Below are positions 16,609-25,755 of a DNA stretch of 50,150 nucleotides, piece after piece. Origin of the DNA: JACKII01 sp963974445 (GTDB lineage: Bacteria; Pseudomonadota; Alphaproteobacteria; Bin95); contig CAXBDI010000010.1 of the NCBI GenBank assembly GCA_963974445.1, forward strand, positions 1 through 50,150. The letters are read 5' to 3'. Every line of letters starts with the position of its first letter. Within the stretch, counting starts at the first letter, position 1. The notes under the pieces were generated by a model. The model searched no databases and was not told the origin of the DNA. It worked only from the letters and a program-made list of their open reading frames with translations. The translations under genes and the position numbers were made by a program.

Positions 16609-17010
16609 ATGCCGAAACTCCGCCACACCGCCATCACCGTGCCCGATATGGAGAAGGCGGCGACGTTCTACGAAAAGACGTTCGGCCTTCACCGATCCAT
16701 GGAATCGCCTATCGCCATCTTGCTGACCGACGAGGTGATTAGTCTCGCCATTCTGAAATTTCAGACTGACAAGCAGGCGGGCGACGAGCGGGGCAAGGAT
16801 TTCCACGGCCTGCACCACATCGGCTTTGTCGACGACGATCTCGACGGGATGACCGAAACCATCGAGGCGAACGGCGGCAGCTATCACATGCGCCTGCCGG
16901 ATAGTGAAGATGGGGCGACGGAGGTGAAATTCCGCGACCCGAACGGCGTCGTTTTCGACATCGTCGATAGCGGCTATGCGGCGCGCGCATGGGGGCTTAA
17001 AGGCGTCTGA
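16609..17010 (+). CDS. VOC-superfamily (glyoxalase/dioxygenase-fold) protein
   Basis: A 133-residue single-module vicinal-oxygen-chelate protein. Paired beta-alpha-beta modules are seen: MPKLRHTAITVPDMEKAATF with a possible metal ligand H6, and GLHHIGFVDDDLDGMTETIE with H69/H70. The conserved end VKFRDPNGVVFDIVD is present. Members bind a divalent metal and act as lyases, isomerases, dioxygenases or resistance proteins; this one cannot be assigned. It is 15 bp behind the Baeyer-Villiger-type monooxygenase and surely co-transcribed, which suggests action on a product of that enzyme (inference). Confidence 0.85.
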   Translation: MPKLRHTAITVPDMEKAATFYEKTFGLHRSMESPIAILLTDEVISLAILKFQTDKQAGDERGKDFHGLHHIGFVDDDLDGMTETIEANGGSYHMRLPDSEDGATEVKFRDPNGVVFDIVDSGYAARAWGLKGV

Positions 17011-17084
17011 AACACAACGCCCGCACAGGCCGCCACCGTCATGCGACGCAGCCTGCGCGGACGATGCCGTGCGCGATTGGCCGG

Positions 17085-17378
17085 TGGGAGGTCGGCTTTT
17101 GGAGGGGCCGGCCCGTATCGCGGGGCTGATCGGCCCTGGCGATCGCAAGAGCATTCAGCCGATGGCGGGTCTGCGGTTGTTTCTGCCCAAGGCCTGGACG
17201 TACGTTTCGGCTGCGTGCTGGCCGATTCAGTGTGAACAGGCGCACCAGCAACTCTAAGGAGGAGCTTGGGCTCGGCCACTTCGAAGGCCGATCCTGGACA
17301 GGATTACACCGGCATACCTTGATTGACGATGATCGCCTGCGCCTTCCCCCAATCCCGCCAACCTCAAAGCGCCAAAGT
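17085..17378 (+). pseudogene. Internally deleted, frameshifted IS701-family transposase relic
   Basis: The N-terminal IS701-type segment ARIAGLIGPGDRKSIQPMAG is followed by LFLPKAWT. After a large internal deletion come EQAHQQL and, one frame over, KEELGLGHFEGRSWTGLHRH. A further shift gives LTMIACAFPQSRQP. These are the expected N-terminal and C-terminal blocks of IS701 (DDE) transposases, with several hundred residues between them missing. No terminal repeats were seen. The relic fills the gap between the VOC gene and the DUF1028 gene. Confidence 0.7.
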
Positions 17379-17382
17379 AGTG

Positions 17383-18093
17383 TTAGTATTTCTGGTCCGG
17401 CACCACTTCGTGCAGCGGCGGCACGTCGGCCTGCACTTGTCGCAGAGCGTAGTAGTCCATTGCCGGCTTGAACGCCTCCCACACCCGGCGCAATTCATCG
17501 ACCGGCTCTTCGTGATGGTCGACGCGCAGGTCGACGCGGGCGAAAGGTTTGTCGTCATAGACCAGCAGGGCTGCGGAGTTCTGCCCGCCGTGCTGGCCGC
17601 CGGCGTCGCGCCCGGCCTCCAGCGCCAGCATCAGCCGCTCCTCGAATGGCTCATCGGGCAGCGAGTTGAAGCCCAGTTCGATAGCATCCAGCACATACTC
17701 GCCGACCAGCACATTGCCGAGGGCGATGAAGTTGTCGCGCACGTGGTGACCGGCCCAATCGCGGTTGTGCATGCCGGTGCGCGCGGCGGCGAAGCCATCG
17801 CTGTCGATCACGCCCAACTGCCGGTACTCGTGCTGCGGGTCTGCCTGCACCAACTCCTGAATGACGCCTGGCGCCTTGTAGCCCATCTCCAGAAACTTCA
17901 GCGCCGTGTGCCCCAGCCGCGGATCGGCGATGGCCATGATCGCCACGGCCCCCAGCCGCTCCCGCACATGCGGCACCCGTGCGCCGACCGCCAGCGAGCG
18001 AGTCGCGGTCGCGATGCCCAGCTTACCGGTATCGGGGCAGCGGGCGATGGCGGTGAAGGTGTGAACTTCCGGGCCGGGCGGGCGCGTTGTCAT
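17383..18093 (-). CDS. DUF1028 family protein
   Basis: A 236-residue DUF1028 (PF06267) protein. The typical opening is visible: FTAIARCPDTGKLGIATATR then SLAVGARVPHVRERLGAVA. It is followed by DPRLGHTALKFLEMGYKAP and RDNFIALGNVLVGEYVLDAI. The fold is related to N-terminal-nucleophile hydrolases and family members often neighbour amidases or peptidases; the reaction is not established. It is divergent from the amidase, with roughly 110 bp between starts. The C-terminal VDELRRVWEAFKPAMDYYAL matches the extended versions of the family. Confidence 0.85.
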   Translation of the reverse strand: MTTRPPGPEVHTFTAIARCPDTGKLGIATATRSLAVGARVPHVRERLGAVAIMAIADPRLGHTALKFLEMGYKAPGVIQELVQADPQHEYRQLGVIDSDGFAAARTGMHNRDWAGHHVRDNFIALGNVLVGEYVLDAIELGFNSLPDEPFEERLMLALEAGRDAGGQHGGQNSAALLVYDDKPFARVDLRVDHHEEPVDELRRVWEAFKPAMDYYALRQVQADVPPLHEVVPDQKY

Positions 18094-18202
18094 GACGGCG
18101 TTCCTTTGCAGGGCTTACTCGGACGGAGTCGCTCGTTGGCAATCCCTTTGTCCAATGGCAGACTGCCGGAATTCGCATCCCGCCTCAATCATGGAAAAGC
18201 CG

Positions 18203-19645
18203 ATGTCCACGCCCCTGCATTTTCAAAGCGCCCGCGGGATCGCCTCGCAGATCATTCGCCGGCAGGTGAGCGCGCGAGAGGTGCTGGACCATTTCCTGGC
18301 TAGAATCGAGCAGCACAACCCGGCGCTGAACGCCATCGTCTGGAAGGATGCCGACGGCGCCCGGGCGGAGGCCGACGCCGCCGACGCCGCGCTGGATCGC
18401 GGCCAGGTCTGGGGGCCGTTGCATGGCGTGCCGATGACGGTGAAGGAGAGCTTCCAGGTTGCCGGCTCGCCCACCACCTGGGGCAGCCCGGAGTTCAGGG
18501 ACAACGTGACCGACGTGGATGCGCTTGCAGTGCAGCGGCTGAAAACGGCGGGTGCCATAGTCTTCGGCAAATGCAACGTGCCGCTGATGCTGGCGGACTA
18601 TCAGTCCTACAACGACAATTACGGCACGACCAACAACCCGTGGGACACGTCGCGCACGCCCGGCGGCTCCTCCGGCGGATCGGCGGCGGCGCTGGCGGCA
18701 GGCCTCACCGCGTTGGATGCCGGCAGCGATATTGGCTCGTCGGTCCGAAACCCGGCGCACTATTGCGGCGTTTTCGGCCACAAGCCGACCTTCGGCGTGT
18801 TGTCGCCGGAAGGGCATTCCCTGCCGGGCGCGAATGTCGGCGCCGATATCTCCGTCATCGGACCCCTGGCCCGGAGTGCAGCCGACCTTGAAATCGCGGT
18901 GCAGGTGATGAGTGGCTTGTCGCCGCTGGACGACGGCGCGTTCTCCGTCAGCCTGCCGGCCTCCCGCCACCGCAGGCTGCAGGGTTTCCGTGTCGCGTTG
19001 AAACTCGGCGATCCGAACACGGAAACCGACGCTGCCTACCAGGATAGCTTGCAACGTCTCGCGGACAGTCTGGCCAAGGCCGGGGCCGCCGTGAAAGAGG
19101 CGGAACCGGATGTGGATACCGCCCGCCTGCACGAGCTTTATGTGCTGCTGCTGCGCGCGGCGACTTCGGGCCGGCAGAGTGACGAGATGATGGAGCTCTC
19201 GCGCCGTGTCGCAGCCGAGCCGGACGATGGCAGCTACGTCTGGCAGATGGCGCGGGGCAACACGCTGGGCCATCGCGAATGGCTGGCGCTGAATAACGAG
19301 CGGCACGGCATGCGGCGGACCTTCGCCGATTTCTTCCAGAACTACGACATCCTGCTTTGCCCCGTCGCCGCCGGACCGGCTTTTCCGCATGACCAGAAAG
19401 GCTTGCGCCATGAGCGCACCATCACGGTCAATAACAAGACGGTGGCGACTACGGACCAGCTATTCTGGGCAGGCTATGCCGGCGTGACCTACCTGCCAGC
19501 CACGGTCGGGCCCGCAGGTCTGGTGGCTGGCCTGCCGGTCGGCTACCAGGCAATCACCGGCCACGGCATGGACTACACGTCCATCGAATTCGCCAAGCTG
19601 GTCGAGCAGGAAATCCTCGGCTTTACGCCGCCACCCGGTTATTAG
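18203..19645 (+). CDS. Amidase signature family enzyme
   Basis: About 480 residues, hydrolysing amide bonds through a Ser-cisSer-Lys triad. Seen are K81 (MTVKESF), the Gly/Ser-rich signature TPGGSSGGSAAALAAGLT with the cis-Ser around S156, and the nucleophile around S180 in DAGSDIGSSVRNPA. Length is normal for the family. The start is placed at 18203 because GGAAAAG precedes it at good distance; an in-frame ATG at 18191 and an open frame to 18092 are alternatives. It is divergent from DUF1028 and 35 bp upstream of a TauD-type dioxygenase, probably one operon. Its precise amide substrate is unknown. Confidence 0.9.
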   Translation: MSTPLHFQSARGIASQIIRRQVSAREVLDHFLARIEQHNPALNAIVWKDADGARAEADAADAALDRGQVWGPLHGVPMTVKESFQVAGSPTTWGSPEFRDNVTDVDALAVQRLKTAGAIVFGKCNVPLMLADYQSYNDNYGTTNNPWDTSRTPGGSSGGSAAALAAGLTALDAGSDIGSSVRNPAHYCGVFGHKPTFGVLSPEGHSLPGANVGADISVIGPLARSAADLEIAVQVMSGLSPLDDGAFSVSLPASRHRRLQGFRVALKLGDPNTETDAAYQDSLQRLADSLAKAGAAVKEAEPDVDTARLHELYVLLLRAATSGRQSDEMMELSRRVAAEPDDGSYVWQMARGNTLGHREWLALNNERHGMRRTFADFFQNYDILLCPVAAGPAFPHDQKGLRHERTITVNNKTVATTDQLFWAGYAGVTYLPATVGPAGLVAGLPVGYQAITGHGMDYTSIEFAKLVEQEILGFTPPPGY

Positions 19646-19680
19646 TACGCTAGAAACTCAGACATTCAGGAGGTCCCGCC

Positions 19681-20538
19681 ATGTCCATCACCGTCACACC
19701 CTTCAAGACCGGAATCGGCGCCGATGTCAGCGGCGTCGATCTGTCGGCGATCTCAGAAGCCGACGTGCAGGCCATCAAGGATGCCTGGATCGCCCATCAG
19801 GTACTGCGGTTCCGTGGCCAGAAGCTGGACGACGACGCGCTGGCCAACTTCTCCGCGAATTTCGGCGAGTTGGAGGGTGCGCCGATTGGCTTCAAGACCA
19901 GAAGCTATAAGACAGACCGCCCGGAGGTCACCGTCATCTCCAACATCAAGATTGGCGGCGAAGCCATCGGCGGTCTGGGCGATGGTGAGGCCGAATGGCA
20001 CTCGGACATGACCTATATCGACCTACCGCCGGATGCCTCCGCCCTCTACTCCCTGGAAGTTCCGGCGAGCGGCGGCGACACCTGGTTCATGAACATGTAC
20101 GACGCCTATGACGCGCTTTCGGATGAGATGAAGGCGAAGCTGCGCGGCTTGACGTGCAAGCACGACGCCACCCGCTCCAGCGACGGAAGGCTGCGGTCCG
20201 GCTATCAGGAAACCTATACGCGCGAGGAACTGCCCGGCGCAGTGCATCCGCTGGTGATCCAGCATCCGGAAAGCGGGCGCAAGGCGCTGTATCTGGGCCG
20301 CCGTCTTAACGCTCACGTAATGGAGCTTTCGCCGGCGGAGAGCGACACACTGCTCGATCAGTTGTGGGCGCATGTGCGCAACCATGCCAAGACCTGGAGT
20401 CAGCAATGGCAGGTCGGCGATCTGGTGATGTGGGACAATCGCTGCACCATGCATCGCCGCGATGCCTTCGACCCCGCCGCCCGCCGGCTGATGCACCGCA
20501 CCCAAGTGCGTGGCAGCGCCAAGCCAGTCGCGGCCTAG
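19681..20538 (+). CDS. TauD/TfdA family Fe(II)/2-oxoglutarate-dependent dioxygenase
   Basis: A 285-residue dioxygenase with a complete iron triad: H107 and D109 in AEWHSDMTY, H258 in DNRCTMHRRD. The C-terminal Arg of ARRLMHRTQVRG would bind 2-oxoglutarate. The spacing matches the other intact family member in this window (7053-7892), though the two are clearly different in sequence. AGGAGGT precedes the ATG, a strong ribosome site. Co-oriented with the upstream amidase. It could hydroxylate the product or precursor of that enzyme (inference). Confidence 0.9.
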   Translation: MSITVTPFKTGIGADVSGVDLSAISEADVQAIKDAWIAHQVLRFRGQKLDDDALANFSANFGELEGAPIGFKTRSYKTDRPEVTVISNIKIGGEAIGGLGDGEAEWHSDMTYIDLPPDASALYSLEVPASGGDTWFMNMYDAYDALSDEMKAKLRGLTCKHDATRSSDGRLRSGYQETYTREELPGAVHPLVIQHPESGRKALYLGRRLNAHVMELSPAESDTLLDQLWAHVRNHAKTWSQQWQVGDLVMWDNRCTMHRRDAFDPAARRLMHRTQVRGSAKPVAA

Positions 20539-20542
20539 CGCA

Positions 20543-21373
20543 CTACTTGGTGCAGTCCGGCAACGGCACGCGTACCAAGCGCTGTAGCCGCAGCCGCAAG
20601 ATCATGTCCGGATAGGTGATCTCCGCCTTGGTGATCACACCGGAAGCCAGCATCGTTTCCAATATCTCGAAGGATGGTTGCGAGTCGACTTCATCCTCAA
20701 AAAAGGCGCTGGAGATCTGCCATCCCAGCGGCGGCAGCAAGTCGCCCTGGTCGCCCAGTTCTTCTGTATCGTCCGGCGGGCCGGCATTGCCCAATATGTG
20801 CATGCTGACCCGCGCCGGATCGCCGGTCGCCTCGCCTCGCAAGATCGAGTGCCAGTCCTGCTGAACACCGCTGTTGGCGAGGGCGAACGTGTGCCGCATC
20901 TGCTGCCAGGGGAACAGGGTGCTGGCCGGCAACTTCCGCACCTTTTCCTCCGGCTTGGTGTAGCGGACCGTAATGCCGCCGCTGCCGTCGCGTTTCGCCA
21001 GCCCGTTGACGTCTTCAGTCATTTCGCCGTCGATCCCGCTTTCCAGCAGGAACCGGTAGCTGCTGGCGTCTGCGGCCTCCCAACTGTCGATGCGGATCGC
21101 GCTATCGACCGTGCCGCCTTCGGTATTGCGCAGGGTCAGGAAGGATTGCTGCGAATAGGAGACGCCGTCGCAATCCAGCCGCCATTCCAATTGCAGGATC
21201 CCGCGCCCGCCGGCGATCGCACCGGACTGGCTGACGGGCAGCACTTGCATGGTATAGCCAGCCGAATGCGGTAGCAGCTTTGGGGCGGGCGCCGATGCAG
21301 CGTTCGCCGCAACGGCCACAACGCCGGCTGACAGGCAACCGGCAACACAAACCTTCAGAAGGGAATTAATCAC
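20543..21373 (-). CDS. eipB: EipB-like periplasmic envelope-integrity protein (DUF1849)
   Basis: A 276-residue exported protein. The signal peptide MINSLLKVCVAGCLSAGVVA ends near AANAASA. The mature start LLPHSAGYTMQVLP and the LECDG-like block RLDCDGVSYSQQSFL match the DUF1849/EipB family of alphaproteobacterial periplasmic beta-spiral proteins that support envelope integrity. A Cys in the DCDG segment and one near the C-terminus (PLPDCTK) are positioned for the family disulfide. It begins with GTG and overlaps the upstream lipoprotein gene by 4 bp (GTGA), so it is translationally coupled. Confidence 0.8.
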   Translation of the reverse strand: MINSLLKVCVAGCLSAGVVAVAANAASAPAPKLLPHSAGYTMQVLPVSQSGAIAGGRGILQLEWRLDCDGVSYSQQSFLTLRNTEGGTVDSAIRIDSWEAADASSYRFLLESGIDGEMTEDVNGLAKRDGSGGITVRYTKPEEKVRKLPASTLFPWQQMRHTFALANSGVQQDWHSILRGEATGDPARVSMHILGNAGPPDDTEELGDQGDLLPPLGWQISSAFFEDEVDSQPSFEILETMLASGVITKAEITYPDMILRLRLQRLVRVPLPDCTK

Positions 21374-22236
21374 AAATCATAACGGCCAGACCGTACTTTC
21401 CAGGGGTTTTCGCCTCTATCCAACTTCAACTGCCCTAACAGGCTGCTTGCGCGTTGCGGGACCAGCGGACGCGTCAGCACTACATAGGTGGCGACACTGC
21501 CTTCCGGCAACCGGGCAATTTCGACCGCGATGTCGCGATAGCCGAGGCGCGCCAGTTGACGGACCACATGATCGCGGCGGACCTTCGCACCTTCCAACCG
21601 GTTGAACGCGCCAGCAACAATCTGATAGCCGGGCGCCGGCGGCGGCAAAGGTGCAGCCAGGGGATTGGGCCGTGGTGGCGGCACAACTGCAGCCATTATC
21701 GTCGTGCGTGGCCGCTGCCGAGGCAAAACGGCAACCGCTTGCTCAGCCGAACCGACCGGCGGCGCAGAAACCTCTCGTGGCTCGGCAGGCTCACTCCGGC
21801 GAGGCGCGTTCGCAACAGCCCACGGAATCCGTTCGCGTGCCGGCCGATCCGGCAACGCATTCGCTCGCGCCGGCAGCAGAGGCGACGATGTCTCGGCGCC
21901 GACCGCACCGGATGCATCCGCGAGCAGCACCGGCGGCGGCCCCGTCCTCGAATCGGTTGGATCGCCATAGTCATAGGTCCGGTCGGCAAAGGCGATGTCG
22001 TAGACGAGGTCATCCGGCTGCATCGGCTGGCAAACGGGCTTGCCCTGCACGACGCGAAACAGGGCGCAGTCTTCCTGCAACAGGATCGAAATGCCATGAT
22101 CGGAGATCGAGCGACCGGTCGAGAGCAGACTGGCGCCATCCGCCGCGTAGCTGGCAAGCGTCACACCCGTCGGCACACCGCACGCCGTCAAACCGATCGA
22201 TGCGAGGCACGCGCCCGCTGCTGTCAGTAGCCGCAT
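21370..22236 (-). CDS. Lipoprotein with Pro-rich linker and SPOR-like C-terminal domain
   Basis: About 288 residues. The N-terminus MRLLTAAGACLASIGLTACG carries a lipobox (LTAC), so the protein should be acylated and envelope-anchored. A long Ala/Pro/Arg-rich low-complexity linker follows. The C-terminal part, YQIVAGAFNRLEGAKVRRDH then LGYRDIAVEIAR and TYVVLTRP, has the length and pattern of a SPOR peptidoglycan-binding domain, though that is a weak match by eye. The start is at 22236 because GGAGGG lies just before that ATG; an upstream ATG overlaps the ribosome site. It is the upstream partner of eipB and lies 114 bp after aspS on the same strand. Confidence 0.75.
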   Translation of the reverse strand: MRLLTAAGACLASIGLTACGVPTGVTLASYAADGASLLSTGRSISDHGISILLQEDCALFRVVQGKPVCQPMQPDDLVYDIAFADRTYDYGDPTDSRTGPPPVLLADASGAVGAETSSPLLPARANALPDRPARERIPWAVANAPRRSEPAEPREVSAPPVGSAEQAVAVLPRQRPRTTIMAAVVPPPRPNPLAAPLPPPAPGYQIVAGAFNRLEGAKVRRDHVVRQLARLGYRDIAVEIARLPEGSVATYVVLTRPLVPQRASSLLGQLKLDRGENPWKVRSGRYDL

Positions 22237-22350
22237 ACTACCCTCCATCAACGGACAGGATGCTATCCGTCCGAATCAACAGAAGGTCCTATTGAATCAG
22301 CTTCCTGAGTGGTTGACTAGCCCGGCAATGCAGAAGGCGCAGACAAATGC

Positions 22351-24144
22351 TCACTCCGGCGGCAGGTCGAGCTTAATCCAAAGCTCTTGCAGGCGCGCGT
22401 CGTCTACCGGTGCGGGCGCCTGCATCATCAGGTCTTCGGCGCGCTGGTTCATTGGAAAAGCAATGACTTCGCGGATATTTGGCTCGTCGGCCAGCAACAT
22501 GACGATACGGTCGATCCCCGGTGCTGAGCCACCATGCGGCGGCGCGCCCAGCTTCAAAGCGGAGATCATGCCGCCGAATCGGGCGTCCACCACTTCGTTG
22601 CCGTAACCGGCGATTTCGAAGGCTTTGTACATGATTTCCGGCCGGTGGTTCCGAATCGCACCAGAGGACAACTCGACGCCGTTGCATACGATGTCATACT
22701 GGAATGCCTTGATGGTCAGCGGATCCTGACTCTCCAGCGCCTCCAAACCACCCTGCGGCATGGAGAACGGGTTGTGGCTGAACTCCAGTCTGCCGGTCTT
22801 CTCGTCGATCTCGTACATCGGGAAATCGACGATCCAGCAGAACTTGAACGCGCCTTCCTCGACCAGGCCCAATTGCGTGCCGATCTCGGTGCGGGCCAGA
22901 CCGGCGAGCCTGGCGGCATCGCCCGGCTTGTCGCAGGCAAAGAACAAAGCGTCGCCGTCATCGACACCGGCCAACTCCTTCAGCTGCGCCAAGCGCCGCT
23001 CATCCAGGAATTTGGCAATCGGCCCCTTGGCCGCGCCGTCGGCGAATTGGATATATCCCAGCCCCGGCGCGCCCTGACCGCGCGCCCGCTCGTTCAGCTT
23101 GTCGAAGAAGCTGCGCGGCCGGCTGGCGGCACCGGGGGCCGGAATGGCGCGGACCACCATGCCCTTCTCGACATTCCTGGCGAAGATGCCGAAGTCGGAG
23201 CCGCGGAAGGCTTCGCTGACATCGGCAATCTGGATCGGGTTGCGCAGGTCCGGCTTGTCATTGCCGTATTTCAGCATCGACTCCTCGAACGGAATGCGCG
23301 GGAACGGCGCCGGCGACACACTGCGACCGTCTGCGAATTCTTCAAAGACGCCGGCCAGCACCGGCTCGATGGCGGCGAACACGTCCTCCTGGGTGACGAA
23401 GCTCATCTCGAAGTCGAGCTGGTAGAACTCACCGGGGGAGCGGTCGGCGCGGGCGTCCTCGTCGCGGAAGCAGGGGGCAATCTGGAAGTAGCGGTCGAAA
23501 CCGGCGACCATCAGCAACTGCTTGAACTGCTGCGGCGCCTGCGGCAGCGCATAGAAGCTGCCGGGGTGCAGGCGCGAGGGCACCAGGTAATCGCGCGCGC
23601 CTTCCGGGCTGGTGGCGGTCAGGATCGGCGTCTGATACTCGCGGAAACCCTGGTCGATCATGCGGCGACGGATCGAGGTGATCACGTCGGAGCGCAGCAC
23701 GATATTGCGCTGCATCTTCTCCCGCCGCAGGTCGAGGAAGCGATAGCGCAGCCGCGTCTCCTCGCCGTAATCCTCCTCCGAGTTGACTTGCAGCGGCAGG
23801 GTTTCCGCCGGGCCTTGGATCGCGATATCGGCGATGGCGATTTCGATGCCGCCGGTCGGCAGGTGGTCGTTAATCGTCTCGGCGGAGCGGGCGACGCATT
23901 CGCCGGTCACGGTGACGACGGTTTCATTCCGCAGTCGGTCGACCGCCGCGAACGCCTCCGCCTCGGAACTGTCGACGACGCATTGGGTCAGGCCGTAATG
24001 GTCGCGCAGGTCGATGAACAGCAGGCCGCCGTGGTCGCGCTTACGATGTACCCAACCGGACAGCCGGACAGTCTGCCCCACATCCGCCGGGCGCAGTGCG
24101 CCGCACGTGTGGGAGCGGTAGGGGTGCAGGGAGTCGGTCATCAT
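22351..24144 (-). CDS. aspS: Aspartyl-tRNA synthetase
   Basis: About 597 residues, charging tRNA-Asp (or tRNA-Asx). The N-terminal OB-fold anticodon domain is seen at RLSGWVHRKRDHGGLLFIDL. Class II motif 2 is around QIAPCFRDEDARADRSPGEF. The bacterial GAD insertion occupies the middle. Class II motif 3 is around GGSAPGIDRIVMLL, followed by the C-terminal REVIAFPMNQRAEDLMM. Length is normal for bacterial AspRS. Tandem ATG codons lie at 24144 and 24141; the longer open frame to 24270 is not used. It is divergent from rnd, an arrangement common in alphaproteobacteria. Confidence 0.97.
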   Translation of the reverse strand: MMTDSLHPYRSHTCGALRPADVGQTVRLSGWVHRKRDHGGLLFIDLRDHYGLTQCVVDSSEAEAFAAVDRLRNETVVTVTGECVARSAETINDHLPTGGIEIAIADIAIQGPAETLPLQVNSEEDYGEETRLRYRFLDLRREKMQRNIVLRSDVITSIRRRMIDQGFREYQTPILTATSPEGARDYLVPSRLHPGSFYALPQAPQQFKQLLMVAGFDRYFQIAPCFRDEDARADRSPGEFYQLDFEMSFVTQEDVFAAIEPVLAGVFEEFADGRSVSPAPFPRIPFEESMLKYGNDKPDLRNPIQIADVSEAFRGSDFGIFARNVEKGMVVRAIPAPGAASRPRSFFDKLNERARGQGAPGLGYIQFADGAAKGPIAKFLDERRLAQLKELAGVDDGDALFFACDKPGDAARLAGLARTEIGTQLGLVEEGAFKFCWIVDFPMYEIDEKTGRLEFSHNPFSMPQGGLEALESQDPLTIKAFQYDIVCNGVELSSGAIRNHRPEIMYKAFEIAGYGNEVVDARFGGMISALKLGAPPHGGSAPGIDRIVMLLADEPNIREVIAFPMNQRAEDLMMQAPAPVDDARLQELWIKLDLPPE

Positions 24145-24311
24145 TCGGAGCCATTCAAACGCGATAGTCGATTGCAGGCCACTCGGTGCGCCCTGGAGCG
24201 ACTTGCTGTCAACGCGACCGGTGCGCGCTCTGCCGCCTCTGCGTCTGCGGATTTCCCTTCTGGGACGCACTCCTGTAAGACCGGGGATGAAGACGAACTG
24301 CGGAAAGATGC

Positions 24312-25475
24312 ATGGACACGTTCATTACCGACAACGCGACGCTGACCGAATTCTGTCGATCGCTGGCGACCGAACCTTTCGTTACCGTCGATACCGAGTT
24401 TCTGCGCGAGAGCACTTACTACTCCAAGCTCTGCCTGATCCAGATTGCCGGCGCGGACCACGCCGCGGCCATCGATGCGCTGGCGCCGGGGATCGACTTG
24501 CAGCCGGTGTACGACCTGCTCGCCAATCCCGATGTGCTGAAGGTATTTCATTCCGCCCGCCAAGACCTGGAAATCTTCTTCCACGAAATGGGCCAAGTGC
24601 CGGCACCGATCTTCGACAGCCAGGTGGCCGCCATGGTCTGCGGCTTCGGCGACAGCATCGCCTACGACCGGCTGGTGCAGGCGCTGACCGGGCATGAGGT
24701 CGACAAGGCCTCGCGCTTTTCGAATTGGGCGGAGCGGCCGTTGACCGAGCAACAACTGGCCTATGCGCTGTCCGATGTCACGCACTTGCGCGATGTCTAT
24801 CGCTCGCTGCAAGTCAAACTGGACGAAAGCGGCCGCAGCGGCTGGCTCGACGAAGAAATGGCGATCCTGGCGGACCCGGGATCGTATCAGACCGACCCGA
24901 TGCAAGCCTATTTGCGTCTAAAAACGCGGACAGCGAAGCCCCGGTTTATCGCCGTGCTGCAACAAGTCGCCGCGTGGCGCGAGCGGGAGGCGCAGAGCCG
25001 CAATCAGCCCCGCAACTGGGTGCTGCGCGACGACACGATCCTGAACATCGCAGCCCAGGCCCCGACAACGCCGCAGGCGCTGGGTCGCGTGCGAGGGTTG
25101 GGCAAAGGCCAGGCCGAGGGGCGCATCGGACGGGACATCGTCGCCGCCGTTCAAGCCGGCATCGACCTGCCGCCGGATCAGCGGCCTCGCGCACGGGTCC
25201 CGCAAGCCGAGGGCGCAAGAGCGACCGCCGCCGCCGATCTGTTGAAGGTTCTGCTGAAGGCCTGCTGCGATCACGAGGGCGTCGCCCCCAAGCTGATCGC
25301 CAACAGCGCCGATCTCGACCGCCTGTCCGCCGGTGAGCGCGACGGCATCGCCGCGCTGCAAGGCTGGCGGCGCGAGGTTTTCGGCCAGCACGCGCTCGAC
25401 CTGATGGACGGCCGCCTGGCGCTCACCTACCGACAGGGGCAAATCGCCTGGCTCAAAGCCGAGGACGCGAAGTAG
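24312..25475 (+). CDS. rnd: Ribonuclease D
   Basis: A 387-residue 3'-to-5' exoribonuclease that trims tRNA and other small RNA ends. The DEDDy exonuclease residues are visible: D27 and E29 (TVDTEFLRES), D85 (SARQDLEIFF), and Y151 and D155 (LAYALSDVTHL). HRDC nucleic-acid-binding domains follow in the C-terminal half (RNQPRNWVLRDDTILNIA and after). Length matches E. coli RNase D. It is divergent from aspS across about 170 bp. Confidence 0.95.
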   Translation: MDTFITDNATLTEFCRSLATEPFVTVDTEFLRESTYYSKLCLIQIAGADHAAAIDALAPGIDLQPVYDLLANPDVLKVFHSARQDLEIFFHEMGQVPAPIFDSQVAAMVCGFGDSIAYDRLVQALTGHEVDKASRFSNWAERPLTEQQLAYALSDVTHLRDVYRSLQVKLDESGRSGWLDEEMAILADPGSYQTDPMQAYLRLKTRTAKPRFIAVLQQVAAWREREAQSRNQPRNWVLRDDTILNIAAQAPTTPQALGRVRGLGKGQAEGRIGRDIVAAVQAGIDLPPDQRPRARVPQAEGARATAAADLLKVLLKACCDHEGVAPKLIANSADLDRLSAGERDGIAALQGWRREVFGQHALDLMDGRLALTYRQGQIAWLKAEDAK

Positions 25476-25498
25476 GCGCAGGCGACAGACCCGAGAGG

Positions 25499-25684
25499 TC
25501 AGGACTCCGCCGCGATCCGCTCGCCGCGGGCTGACAATTCCGCCAAAATCGCGTTGCGTTCGGCCTCGGTAAACCGGCTCCACTTGGCGATTTCCGGCAA
25601 GGTGCGATAGCAGCCGTCGCAGTGCTTCGTCTTGGGATTGACGCTGCAAATGCGGATGCAGGGGGAATAGATCGGTTTGTGCAT
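25499..25684 (-). CDS. DUF1289 family small Cys-rich protein
   Basis: A 61-residue protein with four cysteines in the DUF1289 arrangement: C9 and C13 (YSPCIRICSV), then C22 and C25 (HCDGCYRTL). This pattern suggests a small metal (zinc or Fe-S) site. The C-terminal helix EIAKWSRFTEAERNAILAEL is typical. Function is not established. It sits alone between rnd (convergent end) and the divergent M15-like gene. Confidence 0.88.
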   Translation of the reverse strand: MHKPIYSPCIRICSVNPKTKHCDGCYRTLPEIAKWSRFTEAERNAILAELSARGERIAAES

Positions 25685-25755
25685 GGCGAGTTCTCTAACA
25701 CAGGTCCGCTATGCTAAACCAGACGCGAGATGCCGCGAAAGATGGAGCATTGACC

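Noticed and set aside
22534..24345. 603-codon open frame antisense to aspS
   Set aside because: It is a shadow of a highly GC-rich conserved gene; its translation is Arg/Val/Gly-rich with no domain.
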